Shown here in pieces: positions 1-5,642 of a stretch of 7,139 nt of DNA; within the stretch, counting starts at the first letter, position 1; each line of letters opens with the position of its first letter. Below the pieces are notes generated by a model, which saw only the letters and a program-made list of their open reading frames with translations, searched no databases and had not been told where the DNA came from. Where the stretch lies: contig DOFS01000450.1 in assembly GCA_003523945.1 (NCBI GenBank), positions 1-7,139 on the forward strand, in the 5' to 3' direction. A program made the position numbers and the translations under genes. Source of the DNA: Nitrospiraceae bacterium. Lineage in GTDB: Bacteria; Nitrospirota; Nitrospiria; Nitrospirales; UBA8639.

Positions 1-335
1 TGCTGGATAAATTGGAAATGCGTTTAGCCAGGAATCGGTATCTTTTCGGTAGGAACCCGGTTGAAACAGACTGGCGGTTGTTCGTAACACTCATCCGGTT
101 CGACGCGGTGTATCACGGACATTTCAAATGTAATATCCGGCGCATTGTTGATTATCCTCATCTCTTTGGCTACCTCAAAGACCTTTATCAGTATGACGGC
201 GTGGCCGAGACTGTAAATATGGATCACATTAAACGCCATTACTACATCACCCACGATGACATTAACCCCACGGGTATCGTTCCTCTCGGCCCCGACCAGG
301 ATCTTGCCTCTCCCCATGGGCGTGCACATGTGTAG
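1..335 (+). CDS. Glutathionyl-hydroquinone reductase (ECM4/YqjG-type GST), C-terminal part
   Basis: This is the 3' end of a gene that begins before the window. The reading frame is open from the first complete codon at position 3 and ends with TAG at 333-335, giving about 110 residues. The conserved C-terminal GST helical domain of the Xi/Omega-like class is visible: RYLFG, then DWRLFVTLIRFDAVYHGHFK, and near the end the NMDHIKRHYYITH segment followed by NPTGIVPLGP. These blocks are typical of enzymes that use glutathione to reduce glutathionyl-hydroquinones in the cytoplasm. The catalytic cysteine and the thioredoxin-like domain lie upstream and cannot be checked. E. coli YqjG is about 330 residues, so roughly one third is present. 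The TTG at 12 and ATG at 18 are internal codons, not starts. No convincing terminator follows. The family assignment is firm; the substrate is inferred. Confidence 0.9.
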   Translation, partial: LDKLEMRLARNRYLFGRNPVETDWRLFVTLIRFDAVYHGHFKCNIRRIVDYPHLFGYLKDLYQYDGVAETVNMDHIKRHYYITHDDINPTGIVPLGPDQDLASPHGRAHV

Positions 336-470
336 AAAGTCATCCCGCCTTCTCTGCCGTGAGTAAGCCCAACTCTTGAAATTAACCCTGCCACGGCGAG
401 CCATGACGCCATTGCCAACGTGCCTGCATTCTCTATCCGCTCCCCTTTCCCTCCCATACGGTTTGAATGC

Positions 471-499
471 CTGAAAAATACAGAAGAAGACGCTAGAAT
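471..499 (+). promoter_or_regulatory. Possible sigma-70-type promoter for the aldo/keto reductase gene
   Basis: A -35-like CTGAAA (471-476, 4 of 6 consensus bases) is followed after 17 bp by TAGAAT (494-499, 5 of 6). Transcription would start near 506, leaving a leader of about 80 nt before the ATG at 585. The rest of the gap from 336 to 584 shows no gene, no strong hairpin and no obvious operator. The call rests on consensus matching alone. Confidence 0.35.
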
Positions 500-584
500 A
501 GGGTTCACATTTCCACGTCTCGCATGGTGTCAGAGAACAGGAAGAAGAATAACCGATTACGGTCTTGAATCTGGAGGAATCATT

Positions 585-1424
585 ATGACGTTAAGAGCAC
601 ACAATAATGTCCCACTTCCCTCATGGATGTATGGCACGGCGTGGAAAGAAGGCGCCACCACCCATCTGGTGCAATTAGCCGTCGCTTCAGGGTTCACGGC
701 CATCGACACGGCCAATCAGCTCATTCATTACCGGGAGGACCTGGTGGGTGAGGCCCTTTTGGCACTCGACAAGCAAGGTATTAAGCGGGACGCTCTGTTT
801 CTGCAAACGAAATTTACACCGGTGAACGGGCAGGACCATCGAACCCCCTATGATGCCTCGGCCGACCTCACCACCCAGGTCCAACAATCCTTTGGCAGCT
901 CACTGACCCACCTGCACACCGACTATATAGACTCGTATGTGTTGCACGGTCCGTATTCGCGGTCGGGGTGGGGGAAATCGGACCGGGAGGTATGGGCGGC
1001 CATGGAGGAACTCTATCAATCCGGGAAGACGAAAATGATCGGCATCAGCAATGTGACTTCCGGACAACTCACTCAACTCTGTGCGGAAGCGAGGATTAAA
1101 CCGATGGTCGTGCAGAACCGGTGTTATGCCTCCTTTGGATGGGATAGAGAAGTAAGGGAGATATGCCATGCTCATGACATCATTTACCAGGGCTTTTCGC
1201 TCTTAACGGCCAACAGGGACGTGATGGGCGACCCCGACATCCGAGCCATCGCCAAACGCTTAGGGACGAGTCCCGCGCAAGTGGTTTTCCGCTTTGCCAT
1301 GTACATTGGAATGCTCCCATTGACCGGAACCACCAAAGAACAACACATGAAAGACGACCTCAAGGCTGGGGAATTGGCCTTGTTGCCTGAAGAGGTCGAA
1401 CTGATAGACACGATAGCAGAATAA
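585..1424 (+). CDS. Aldo/keto reductase
   Basis: This is a 279-residue cytoplasmic NAD(P)H-dependent oxidoreductase with a (beta/alpha)8 barrel, expected to reduce aldehydes or ketones. The start at 585 is chosen because GGAGG (573-577) sits 7 nt upstream. The frame stays open back to about 420, but that extension does not resemble the family. The catalytic tetrad can be assigned as Asp41 (IDTAN), Tyr49 (HYREDLVGEAL), Lys76 (LQTKF) and His121 (VLHGP). GISN at 153-156, VVQNR at 175-179 and the cofactor-phosphate region LTGTTKEQH at 247-255 also fit. In the classic DTAxxYxNExxVG pattern the Tyr falls five residues after Asp; here it is eight after, in a DTANQxxHYxExxVG form that I recall from a related AKR branch, so activity is probably kept. 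The exported ligase gene starts 46 bp downstream with no terminator between them. The natural substrate cannot be read from the sequence. Confidence 0.93.
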   Translation: MTLRAHNNVPLPSWMYGTAWKEGATTHLVQLAVASGFTAIDTANQLIHYREDLVGEALLALDKQGIKRDALFLQTKFTPVNGQDHRTPYDASADLTTQVQQSFGSSLTHLHTDYIDSYVLHGPYSRSGWGKSDREVWAAMEELYQSGKTKMIGISNVTSGQLTQLCAEARIKPMVVQNRCYASFGWDREVREICHAHDIIYQGFSLLTANRDVMGDPDIRAIAKRLGTSPAQVVFRFAMYIGMLPLTGTTKEQHMKDDLKAGELALLPEEVELIDTIAE

Positions 1425-1470
1425 TGCGAAACCCCCTTCCTGAGCCGAGACATAAGGGCTACCCGCCATC

Positions 1471-2382
1471 TTGAATCATCCCCACCACAACATGACGTCT
1501 GAACGTTTTTGTCGTTCGGTGGCAGGCCGTAAACTTCAGATTTGCCTTTTACCGTTCATCTTCCTGATCACTCTTTTGCCCTTCTACACGGCGGCACGAG
1601 CCGGCACGGTACCCGAACTGATGCTGGCGGACATCTACCGGCAGGGTCTTGATCTCAGCCAATACCGGGTCAGCGAAAAACTCGACGGCGTCCGCGCTCG
1701 GTGGGATGGCACCCATCTGGTTTCGCGAGGCGGTAACGTGTTTGCCGCCCCGGACTGGTTTACCAAAGGATTCCCGGCAATTCCTTTGGATGGAGAATTA
1801 TGGATGGGGCGGGGGAAATATGAAGAGGTGTCGTCCATTGTCCGGACACAACTACCCCATGATGGATGGCGAAACCTGCGCTTGATGGTCTTTGATCTCC
1901 CCACACATGGCGGGACGTTTGACCAACGAGTGATCGAGATGAATCGCTTCAAAACCGAAAGCGCTTCTTTCTATCTTGGCATCATTGACCAACAACGGGT
2001 CGGGAGCGAAGAAGACTTGTTGAAATGGTTGCACAGGGTAATTGATGACGGTGGTGAGGGGTTGATGCTGCACCGGGAAACCGCCTTGTATGCCAGCGGC
2101 CGCAGTCAGGATTTGCTGAAGTTGAAATTTTTCACGGATGCTGAGGCGACGGTTATTGGGTATCGACCAGGCAATGGTCAGTTTGCCGGTCAGGTTGGGT
2201 CACTCAAGGTGCGCACGGATGAAGGGGTCACCTTCTTTATCGGAAGCGGACTCAGTCATGAGGAACGGGAACATCCTCCCCCCCTACACAGTCGACTCAC
2301 GTTTCGTCACCAGGGATTGACCAAAAACGGCATCCCTCGCTTTCCGGTCTTTTTGCGTATCCGCGATGAGGAACCCCGCTAG
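1471..2382 (+). CDS. Exported ATP-dependent DNA ligase (Lig E-like)
   Basis: This is a 303-residue minimal ATP-dependent DNA ligase with an export signal. It would seal nicks in duplex DNA through a ligase-AMP intermediate, in the periplasm. Residues 19-44 form a signal peptide: basic GRK, a hydrophobic run, then TAARA before GTVPEL. Nucleotidyltransferase motifs occur in order: KLDG at 70-73 (Lys70 would be adenylated), SRGG at 85-88, LDGELW at 106-111, VFDLP at 140-144, GGEGLMLH at 194-201 and LKLKFF at 216-221. A short OB-fold follows (GQVGSLKV, GSGLS, GLTKNGIPRFP). There are no extra DNA-binding domains, as in Lig E enzymes of Haemophilus and Neisseria. The TTG start at 1471 has AAGGG at 1454-1458, a longish 12 nt away; the in-frame ATG at 1492 lacks any ribosome site, and either start keeps the signal peptide. 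The role in vivo is unsettled for this family; uptake or extracellular DNA handling has been proposed. Confidence 0.93.
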   Translation: MNHPHHNMTSERFCRSVAGRKLQICLLPFIFLITLLPFYTAARAGTVPELMLADIYRQGLDLSQYRVSEKLDGVRARWDGTHLVSRGGNVFAAPDWFTKGFPAIPLDGELWMGRGKYEEVSSIVRTQLPHDGWRNLRLMVFDLPTHGGTFDQRVIEMNRFKTESASFYLGIIDQQRVGSEEDLLKWLHRVIDDGGEGLMLHRETALYASGRSQDLLKLKFFTDAEATVIGYRPGNGQFAGQVGSLKVRTDEGVTFFIGSGLSHEEREHPPPLHSRLTFRHQGLTKNGIPRFPVFLRIRDEEPR

Positions 2383-2446
2383 GCAGTATTTTTCTGCTCA
2401 TAGGAGTTTTCGATCTCCTTGGTCTGGATCCGCATTGATTCATGGC

Positions 2447-2604
2447 CTGTTCAAAAAGACCGTCTTCTTACCCGCCCAGCCCAGGCACGCCAAGACGTGC
2501 CTTTCTGCGGGCAAAGCCGCAAGCCGGAAAGAGGGCTAGGCGTACCGGGAGATCCGTTGAGCCATTCAAACAATGAAAACGCCGCTGGTGGGATTATTCA
2601 GCAG
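2447..2604. repeat. Degenerate dispersed palindromic-end repeat, Nitrospira-like
   Basis: This non-coding element of about 158 bp fills the gap between the convergent ligase gene and the 226-aa gene. It opens with CTGTTCAAAAAGACCGTC (2447-2464) and closes with GCTGGTGGGATTATTCAGCAG (2584-2604). The reverse complement of the end matches the opening at about 11 of 18 positions, so the termini form an imperfect inverted repeat. Internal blocks AGGCGTACC, CGTTGAGCC and AACGCCGCTGG occur in the same order as in a dispersed intergenic repeat that I recall from Nitrospira genomes. That recollection is unverified. There is no open frame worth calling, so it would be a non-autonomous, MITE- or REP-like element. 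The copy is diverged, with a GC-rich hairpin-bearing stretch (2465-2521) in its left half. Confidence 0.6.
2483..2504 (+). terminator. Hairpin, possible weak terminator downstream of the ligase gene
   Basis: AGGCACG (2483-2489) pairs perfectly with CGTGCCT (2496-2502) around a 6-nt loop, and a short T run (2502-2504) follows. It lies about 100 bp after the ligase stop, inside the repeat-like element. A second 5-bp hairpin, TGCGG/CCGCA (2506-2521), comes directly after. The T run is short, so intrinsic termination would be weak; the hairpin may simply belong to the repeat. Confidence 0.35.
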
Positions 2605-2610
2605 TCCAAC

Positions 2611-3291
2611 TCAGTAACCTTCCCGCTTCACACAGAAGTTGCTTAACTCCACGCTTTCCCGCAGGCATGTTCTTGTCAGCAGTTGATGATGCCCAAATGA
2701 ATCAGTGACGGCCTCCAGGCCCAACTGTTGGCATCGCCGAATACTGTAGACCAATGCGGCAGATGTTTTAATCAACCCAAACCCATACTCAAATGCCAGG
2801 TTTTCCTGTTCAGGCAACCGTCTCCCGCTCATGGCTTGAAGGGTTTCAACGGTGTAAGGCACAAACTCTCTTTCTGCCTGCTGAAATGCCACCAGGAGCG
2901 CAGAGTCTGTCGGGACGGAACTTCGCCCTTGGCTATCCTGGTCAAAGGCCACTAACCCTCGCTGAAACCGTCGATCATCCTTCAAGCCTTCATGAAAGAT
3001 CGATCTCCACAGAGGATCCACAAGGTCCTGATTGACCGCCGCAACCATCTCCGGACTCAGCAGACCACTGACATTATGTCCTTGGATGATTCGACCGCTC
3101 TCTAATAGATCTGGATAATAATCACCCATCCGGTCTGGAAACCCTGTTGCCCCCATGAATGGGGTTAATTGCAGGGCCATAAAATCCAGAAAATGGACAT
3201 GCCGATAGTTTGCTAGCAGTTGATGAAGCGTCTGTTCATGACACAGGTGGAAGGGATAATACAGCGCATCCATGGGCAAAGAGTCTAGCAA
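2611..3291 (-). CDS. Unrecognised 226-aa protein with N-terminal YYPFHLCHE motif
   Basis: I do not recognise the function. The predicted protein is soluble, with no signal peptide or membrane segment. It looks like a genuine gene: a long open frame, normal composition, and GGAGG (complement of 3297-3301) 5 nt before a TTG start at 3291. An in-frame ATG at 3273 (residue 7) lacks a ribosome site, although the conserved-looking core begins right after it. Visible features are ALYYPFHLCHEQT (9-21), HVHFLDFMALQLTPF (31-45), GFPDRMGDYYPDLLESGRIIQGHNVSG (50-76, shown in parts: DRMGDYYP, GRIIQGH), a charged middle (DDRRFQRG, 105-112), FEYGFGLIKTSAALVYSIRRC (167-187) and a Cys/His-containing tail. Cysteines are at 17, 187, 209 and 220. 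The opening LYYPF weakly recalls DUF6236-type proteins, but I cannot claim that family. It is convergent with the ligase gene and ends 6 bp from the repeat element. Confidence 0.75.
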   Translation of the reverse strand: MLDSLPMDALYYPFHLCHEQTLHQLLANYRHVHFLDFMALQLTPFMGATGFPDRMGDYYPDLLESGRIIQGHNVSGLLSPEMVAAVNQDLVDPLWRSIFHEGLKDDRRFQRGLVAFDQDSQGRSSVPTDSALLVAFQQAEREFVPYTVETLQAMSGRRLPEQENLAFEYGFGLIKTSAALVYSIRRCQQLGLEAVTDSFGHHQLLTRTCLRESVELSNFCVKREGY

Positions 3292-3468
3292 ACCTGCCTC
3301 CAGGAGATTAGGGTGAGTTCAAACCTGTTCCAGGATATTGTGGTGGTGGAAAAACCAATCCTGGTGCCAACCCTGTCTCGAGAAAGGCAACGAACACGCA
3401 AGGCAGAGATTTCTTCACTCCGGTGCCAAAAGGTCATACCGGGATGCGTCACAGCGTTGGACCTCAAC

Positions 3469-3499
3469 AGGCGGGCTACGGGGATTCCCGTAACCGCCT
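3469..3499. other. Interrupted 12-bp-stem hairpin in an intergenic region
   Basis: AGGCGG (3469-3474) and TACGGG (3477-3482) pair with CCCGTA (3487-3492) and CCGCCT (3494-3499), with a GC/A internal bulge and a GATT loop. It lies 44 bp beyond the stop of the - strand TPR lipoprotein gene, in the 251-bp gap 3292-3542 that has no credible gene. Neither strand shows a T run after the stem, so it is not a standard Rho-independent terminator. It could protect a 3' end, serve Rho-dependent termination, or be a REP-like unit. Confidence 0.5.
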
Positions 3500-3542
3500 A
3501 CATCACAACCCCTATGGCATGCTCTGCTTAAACGTTAGGGTT

Positions 3543-3992
3543 TCACCCGCCAACATGAGCCTGAAGAATTTGAGATTCTGCTATCTTCGGATCCGCCGGA
3601 GCCAACTCCAAGGCCTTTTTAAAATGAGTTGTGGCTTCAGGGTGCATTCCCAACTTATCCATCGCCAATGCAAGATTGTAATGCGCTTCCGCGAGATCAG
3701 CATTGGCGGCGATGGCTTTCATGAAATGTTCTTTGGCCACATCCCAGTGCCCCTGTTGAAAATGATTGACTCCTTCATCATTTTCTGTGGCACCCGCGGC
3801 TCCGGCAGATGCCATCAGTGCGCCTGCCGCCTGTGGAGTTTCTACCATGCTTGGAGTTTCGGCCGCGGGCATGGGCATGCTTTCCTCCTTAGGCTCCGTT
3901 TTCGTTTCCTTCCCGTATTCGCCGGAATCGCAACCACTCCATACCAACACCATGAGGAACAGTAATCCGAGACCGAAAGATCGCTGATTCAT
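3543..3992 (-). CDS. TPR-containing lipoprotein
   Basis: This 149-residue protein has a lipoprotein signal peptide: MNQRSF, a hydrophobic stretch 7-18, and the lipobox VWSGC with Cys21 as the predicted lipid-modified residue. Asp22 after the Cys would, by the E. coli rule, favour inner-membrane retention, but that rule may not hold here. Residues 22-70 are a Lys/Glu- then Pro/Ala-rich linker of low complexity. Residues about 71-138 form two tetratricopeptide repeats (NHFQQGHWDVAKEHFMKAIA, then AHYNLALAMDKLGMHPEATT and FKKALELAPAD), with the usual W/G/Y/A/P positions. Two TPRs are few, so it probably acts as a small protein-binding scaffold; the partner is unknown. The start is supported by AAGGAGG (complement of 3998-4004) 5 nt upstream. 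It diverges from the small heat-shock operon across 550 bp. Confidence 0.85.
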   Translation of the reverse strand: MNQRSFGLGLLFLMVLVWSGCDSGEYGKETKTEPKEESMPMPAAETPSMVETPQAAGALMASAGAAGATENDEGVNHFQQGHWDVAKEHFMKAIAANADLAEAHYNLALAMDKLGMHPEATTHFKKALELAPADPKIAESQILQAHVGG

Positions 3993-4364
3993 CGTGCCCT
4001 CCTTGTTAAATGGTGAGCGGCGCTATGGCAGACCGCCATACCCTCCAAAGAAAGGAATACATTCACGATTTGGGTTGAGCAATGTCAATAGCGGCCACAT
4101 TGTTCACCACCATTATGGTCATGATGCGAATGAAGAAGGACACATACCAATACAATTAGCACGATGAGGTTTTCGGAAAATTTTATATACATGCAGGTGA
4201 ACAATCCCACCAAACGATCGGGACTACCTTTTCACACAAACAAGTGTAGGCCGGCCCTGAACCGAAGGTTATGTGCCTGTGGTTTATCTGAAGTCAATCA
4301 ATCTGATTGGATTCCTTGTGTTTCTGCTTTTTTCAATATTCCGCATAGATCCTGTCTCGATCCT

Positions 4365-4392
4365 TTGAAATGAAATAGGTGTATTTCCCCAG
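4365..4392 (+). promoter_or_regulatory. Possible heat-shock (sigma-32-type) promoter of the sHSP operon
   Basis: TTGAAA (4365-4370, within CTTTGAAA) is followed by a 16-bp spacer and CCCCAG (4387-4392, continuing ATT). The RpoH consensus is a CTTGAAA-type -35 and CCCCATNT-type -10 with a spacer of about 13-15 bp, so the boxes match well but the spacer is slightly long. Its position about 150 bp before a small heat-shock gene makes it plausible. Confidence 0.4.
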
Positions 4393-4407
4393 ATTCCAGC
4401 AACCTAC

Positions 4408-4435
4408 TTGACTCCCGGAAATTTGAAATTATCTT
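4408..4435 (+). promoter_or_regulatory. Possible sigma-70-type promoter of the sHSP operon
   Basis: TTGACT (4408-4413, 5 of 6) is followed after 16 bp by TATCTT (4430-4435, 4 of 6). Transcription would begin near 4442, giving a leader of about 100 nt before the ATG at 4543. It overlaps the start region expected from the upstream heat-shock-like promoter, so the two could provide basal and stress-induced expression. Consensus matching only. Confidence 0.4.
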
Positions 4436-4478
4436 TTAACCAACATCGATGCATGTTTTACCTTCGAGGGTATCCGGA

Positions 4479-4534
4479 CGTTTCAACAATTTTTGGGAGA
4501 AACGAGCATTGTTACCAGAGGTACAAGGAGGAGG
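4479..4534 (+). promoter_or_regulatory. Structured leader and strong ribosome site of the first sHSP gene
   Basis: CGTTTC (4479-4484) pairs perfectly with GAAACG (4499-4504). A second hairpin, TTG-(T bulge)-TACC / GGTA-CAA (4509-4526, loop AGA), abuts the unusually long ribosome site AAGGAGGAGG (4525-4534) that lies 8 nt before the ATG. Further upstream CCTTC (4461-4465) could pair with GGAGG of the ribosome site. Small heat-shock leaders often carry RNA thermometers (ROSE, fourU), so temperature-sensitive folding is possible. I see no canonical ROSE or fourU motif. Confidence 0.35.
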
Positions 4535-4542
4535 AATAAACT

Positions 4543-5004
4543 ATGATCATTCGAAGATTTGATAATTGGCCGTTTGATGGTTTTTCGGGTGGAGTTTCAG
4601 AGCTGGACCGGCTGCGGCAAGATCTTGGACGTCTGTTTAATGGACTACCCAGGGCGAATGGATGGGATTCCCCAGCAGGCGTCTATCCACTCATGAATGT
4701 GTCCCAGGATAGTGAAAATGTGTATGTTCGCTCCGAAATCCCAGGAATGTCCCTCGATCAACTGGATGTTTCGGTTACAGGTCGAAGCCTTACTGTCACG
4801 GGTGAGCGGGCGATTCCGGATGAAAATTCCAATGTCCGATATCATCGTAAAGAGCGGGAGGCCGGCAAAATCCGGCGGCAGTTAACGTTACCCACGGATG
4901 TAGACAATGATCGAGTGCAAGCGAAATATCAACACGGCATTTTGATGGTGGTTTTGCCTAAATCAGAAAAGGCTAAACCCAAAAAAATTGCCATTAGCGG
5001 CTAA
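4543..5004 (+). CDS. Small heat-shock protein, Hsp20/alpha-crystallin family (first of pair)
   Basis: This 153-residue ATP-independent holdase chaperone would bind unfolding cytoplasmic proteins and hand them to ATP-dependent chaperones. Residues 1-45 are a variable N-terminal arm with hydrophobic and Gly-rich segments (FDNWPFDGFSGG) and LDRLRQDLGRLFNG. The alpha-crystallin domain runs from about 47 to 142: YPLMNVSQDSENVYVRSEIPG, LDVSVTGRSLTVTGER, the dimerising loop around RYHRKERE, and the hallmark A-x4-G-x-L motif at 127-134 (AKYQHGIL) followed by VVLPK. The C-terminal I-x-I anchor is IAI at 149-151, so oligomer assembly should be normal. The start follows a very strong ribosome site, AAGGAGGAGG. 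It is the first gene of a two-sHSP operon with a 75-bp intercistronic gap. Confidence 0.96.
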   Translation: MIIRRFDNWPFDGFSGGVSELDRLRQDLGRLFNGLPRANGWDSPAGVYPLMNVSQDSENVYVRSEIPGMSLDQLDVSVTGRSLTVTGERAIPDENSNVRYHRKEREAGKIRRQLTLPTDVDNDRVQAKYQHGILMVVLPKSEKAKPKKIAISG

Positions 5005-5040
5005 ACTAAAATGAACATGAAGCGGCATGAAGGTGAGAGT

Positions 5041-5054
5041 TGGGGAAACCCCCA
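5041..5054 (+). other. Intercistronic hairpin between the two sHSP genes
   Basis: TGGGG (5041-5045) pairs with CCCCA (5050-5054) around an AAAC loop, followed by TTAAAT and then the ribosome site AAGGAGG (5065-5071) of the second gene. There is no T run, so it is not a terminator. It may mark a processing or stability point that sets the ratio of the two chaperones. Confidence 0.4.
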
Positions 5055-5079
5055 TTAAATATAAAAGGAGGATGAACAC

Positions 5080-5487
5080 ATGACAACACAGACGCAGGAC
5101 ATACAAGTGCGGGATAAACGGGAAGTCAAATCAGATGCGGAACAAACCATCCCTGGTCGAGTGTTTTCCCCCAATGTTGACATATTTGAAGACGATCAGG
5201 CCCTAACAATTGTGGCGGATATGCCCGGGGTGCCCTCCGAAAATGTCTCAATTGATCTTCGTAACGATGTGCTTTCTTTGAGCGGTGTTCCGTCAGTCTC
5301 TGTTCCTGAGAAAGAGGACTATGTATTACGAGAGTATGCCACCGGGAAATATTTTCGACAATTTACACTTTCTGAAGTCATTGATCAGGAAAAAATTGAA
5401 GCCAAACTGAATAATGGAGTGTTGCGGGTGACTCTGCCAAAAGTGGGGCCTGCTAAACCTCGCAAGATTGAAATCACGGAAGGGTAA
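5080..5487 (+). CDS. Small heat-shock protein, Hsp20/alpha-crystallin family (second of pair)
   Basis: This is a 135-residue holdase of the same family but clearly not a recent duplicate of its upstream neighbour. The N-terminal arm (1-30) is short, polar and charged (MTTQTQDIQVRDKREVKSD). The alpha-crystallin domain covers about 29-122: FSPNVDIFEDDQALTIVADM, PGVPSENVSIDL, DVLSLSG, the loop DYVLREYATGKYFRQFTL, and A-x4-G-x-L at 108-115 (AKLNNGVL) with VTLPK. The I-x-I anchor is IEI at 130-132. The ribosome site AAGGAGG at 5065-5071 is 8 nt from the ATG; an out-of-frame ATG at 5072 is ignored. Two divergent sHSPs in one operon suggest division of labour or mixed oligomers, which is inference. 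The operon ends at a strong terminator 20 bp after the stop. Confidence 0.96.
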   Translation: MTTQTQDIQVRDKREVKSDAEQTIPGRVFSPNVDIFEDDQALTIVADMPGVPSENVSIDLRNDVLSLSGVPSVSVPEKEDYVLREYATGKYFRQFTLSEVIDQEKIEAKLNNGVLRVTLPKVGPAKPRKIEITEG

Positions 5488-5506
5488 CCGAGCTTCAAAA
5501 CTTAGA

Positions 5507-5544
5507 GGGGGAGCCGTTCACTAGATGGTTCCCCCTTTTTCTTT
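5507..5544 (+). terminator. Rho-independent terminator of the sHSP operon
   Basis: GGGGGAGCC (5507-5515) pairs with GGTTCCCCC (5527-5535), a 9-bp GC-rich stem with one G-T wobble and an 11-nt loop. TTTTTCTTT (5536-5544) follows directly. This is a textbook intrinsic terminator on the + strand. The remaining gap to 5642 has only weak hairpins, such as GATCTC/GAGATT at 5618-5636, which might help end the convergent - strand transcript. Confidence 0.92.
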
Positions 5545-5642
5545 ATGAGAGAAAGGCTCTTGATGGTTCGCCGTGACCATCTCAGAACCTTCATGGGGAG
5601 AGACAACCACCGCAGGGGATCTCCCGAAAAGAGATTCAGACT

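Larger units (their letters stand above)
3993..4542. other. 550-bp divergent intergenic regulatory region
   Basis: No credible gene lies here: short frames such as the one at 4164-4373 lack a ribosome site and resemble nothing. On the lipoprotein side there is a 6-bp hairpin, TATGGC/GCCATA (4024-4040), in the probable leader, and a perfect -35-like TTGACA on the - strand (complement of 4083-4088) without a good -10. In the middle, CAATC-T-GATTG (4299-4309) is a small symmetric site. The right third carries the promoter candidates and structured leader of the heat-shock operon, listed separately. I found no CIRCE element (TTAGCACTC-N9-GAGTGCTAA); a lone TTAGCAC near 4158 has no partner. Confidence 0.5.

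Noticed and set aside
420..584. N-terminal extension of the aldo/keto reductase frame by 55 codons
   Set aside because: It is unlike the family, has no ribosome site, and the start at 585 has a well-placed GGAGG and begins where aldo/keto reductases normally begin.
2385..2420. Small inverted repeats just after the ligase stop (GCAG/CTGC and AGGAG/CTCCT)
   Set aside because: Stems of four to five pairs with no following T run are too weak to call a terminator.
2419..2646. 75-codon + strand frame running through the repeat-like element
   Set aside because: It follows the repeat sequence and then runs antisense into the end of the 226-aa gene; no ribosome site or protein-like pattern.
3285..3467. 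60-codon - strand frame ending over the start of the 226-aa gene
   Set aside because: Composition (Trp/Arg/Ser-rich) looks non-coding and no ribosome site precedes it; the overlap with the next start is probably chance.
3460..3541. Integron attC-like site: CCTCAAC near 3463 and GCTTAAACGTTAGGG near 3526-3540, with a hairpin between
   Set aside because: The outer boxes do not pair well with each other, the hairpin does not extend to them, CCTCAAC breaks the R-Y-Y-Y-A-A-C pattern, and the flanking genes are not arranged as cassettes.
4158..4175. CIRCE-like half site TTAGCAC upstream of the heat-shock genes
   Set aside because: The required GAGTGCTAA arm is missing within the correct spacing, so HrcA control is not supported.
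4164..4373. 69-codon open frame in the divergent intergenic region
   Set aside because: No ribosome site, no recognisable motif, odd composition, and it overlaps the region of promoter candidates.
5563..5590. GGTTC/GAACC inverted repeat and repeated GATGGTTC near the sHSP terminator
   Set aside because: Five-pair stem with a long loop and an 8-base repeat are within chance expectation; no link to either flanking gene.
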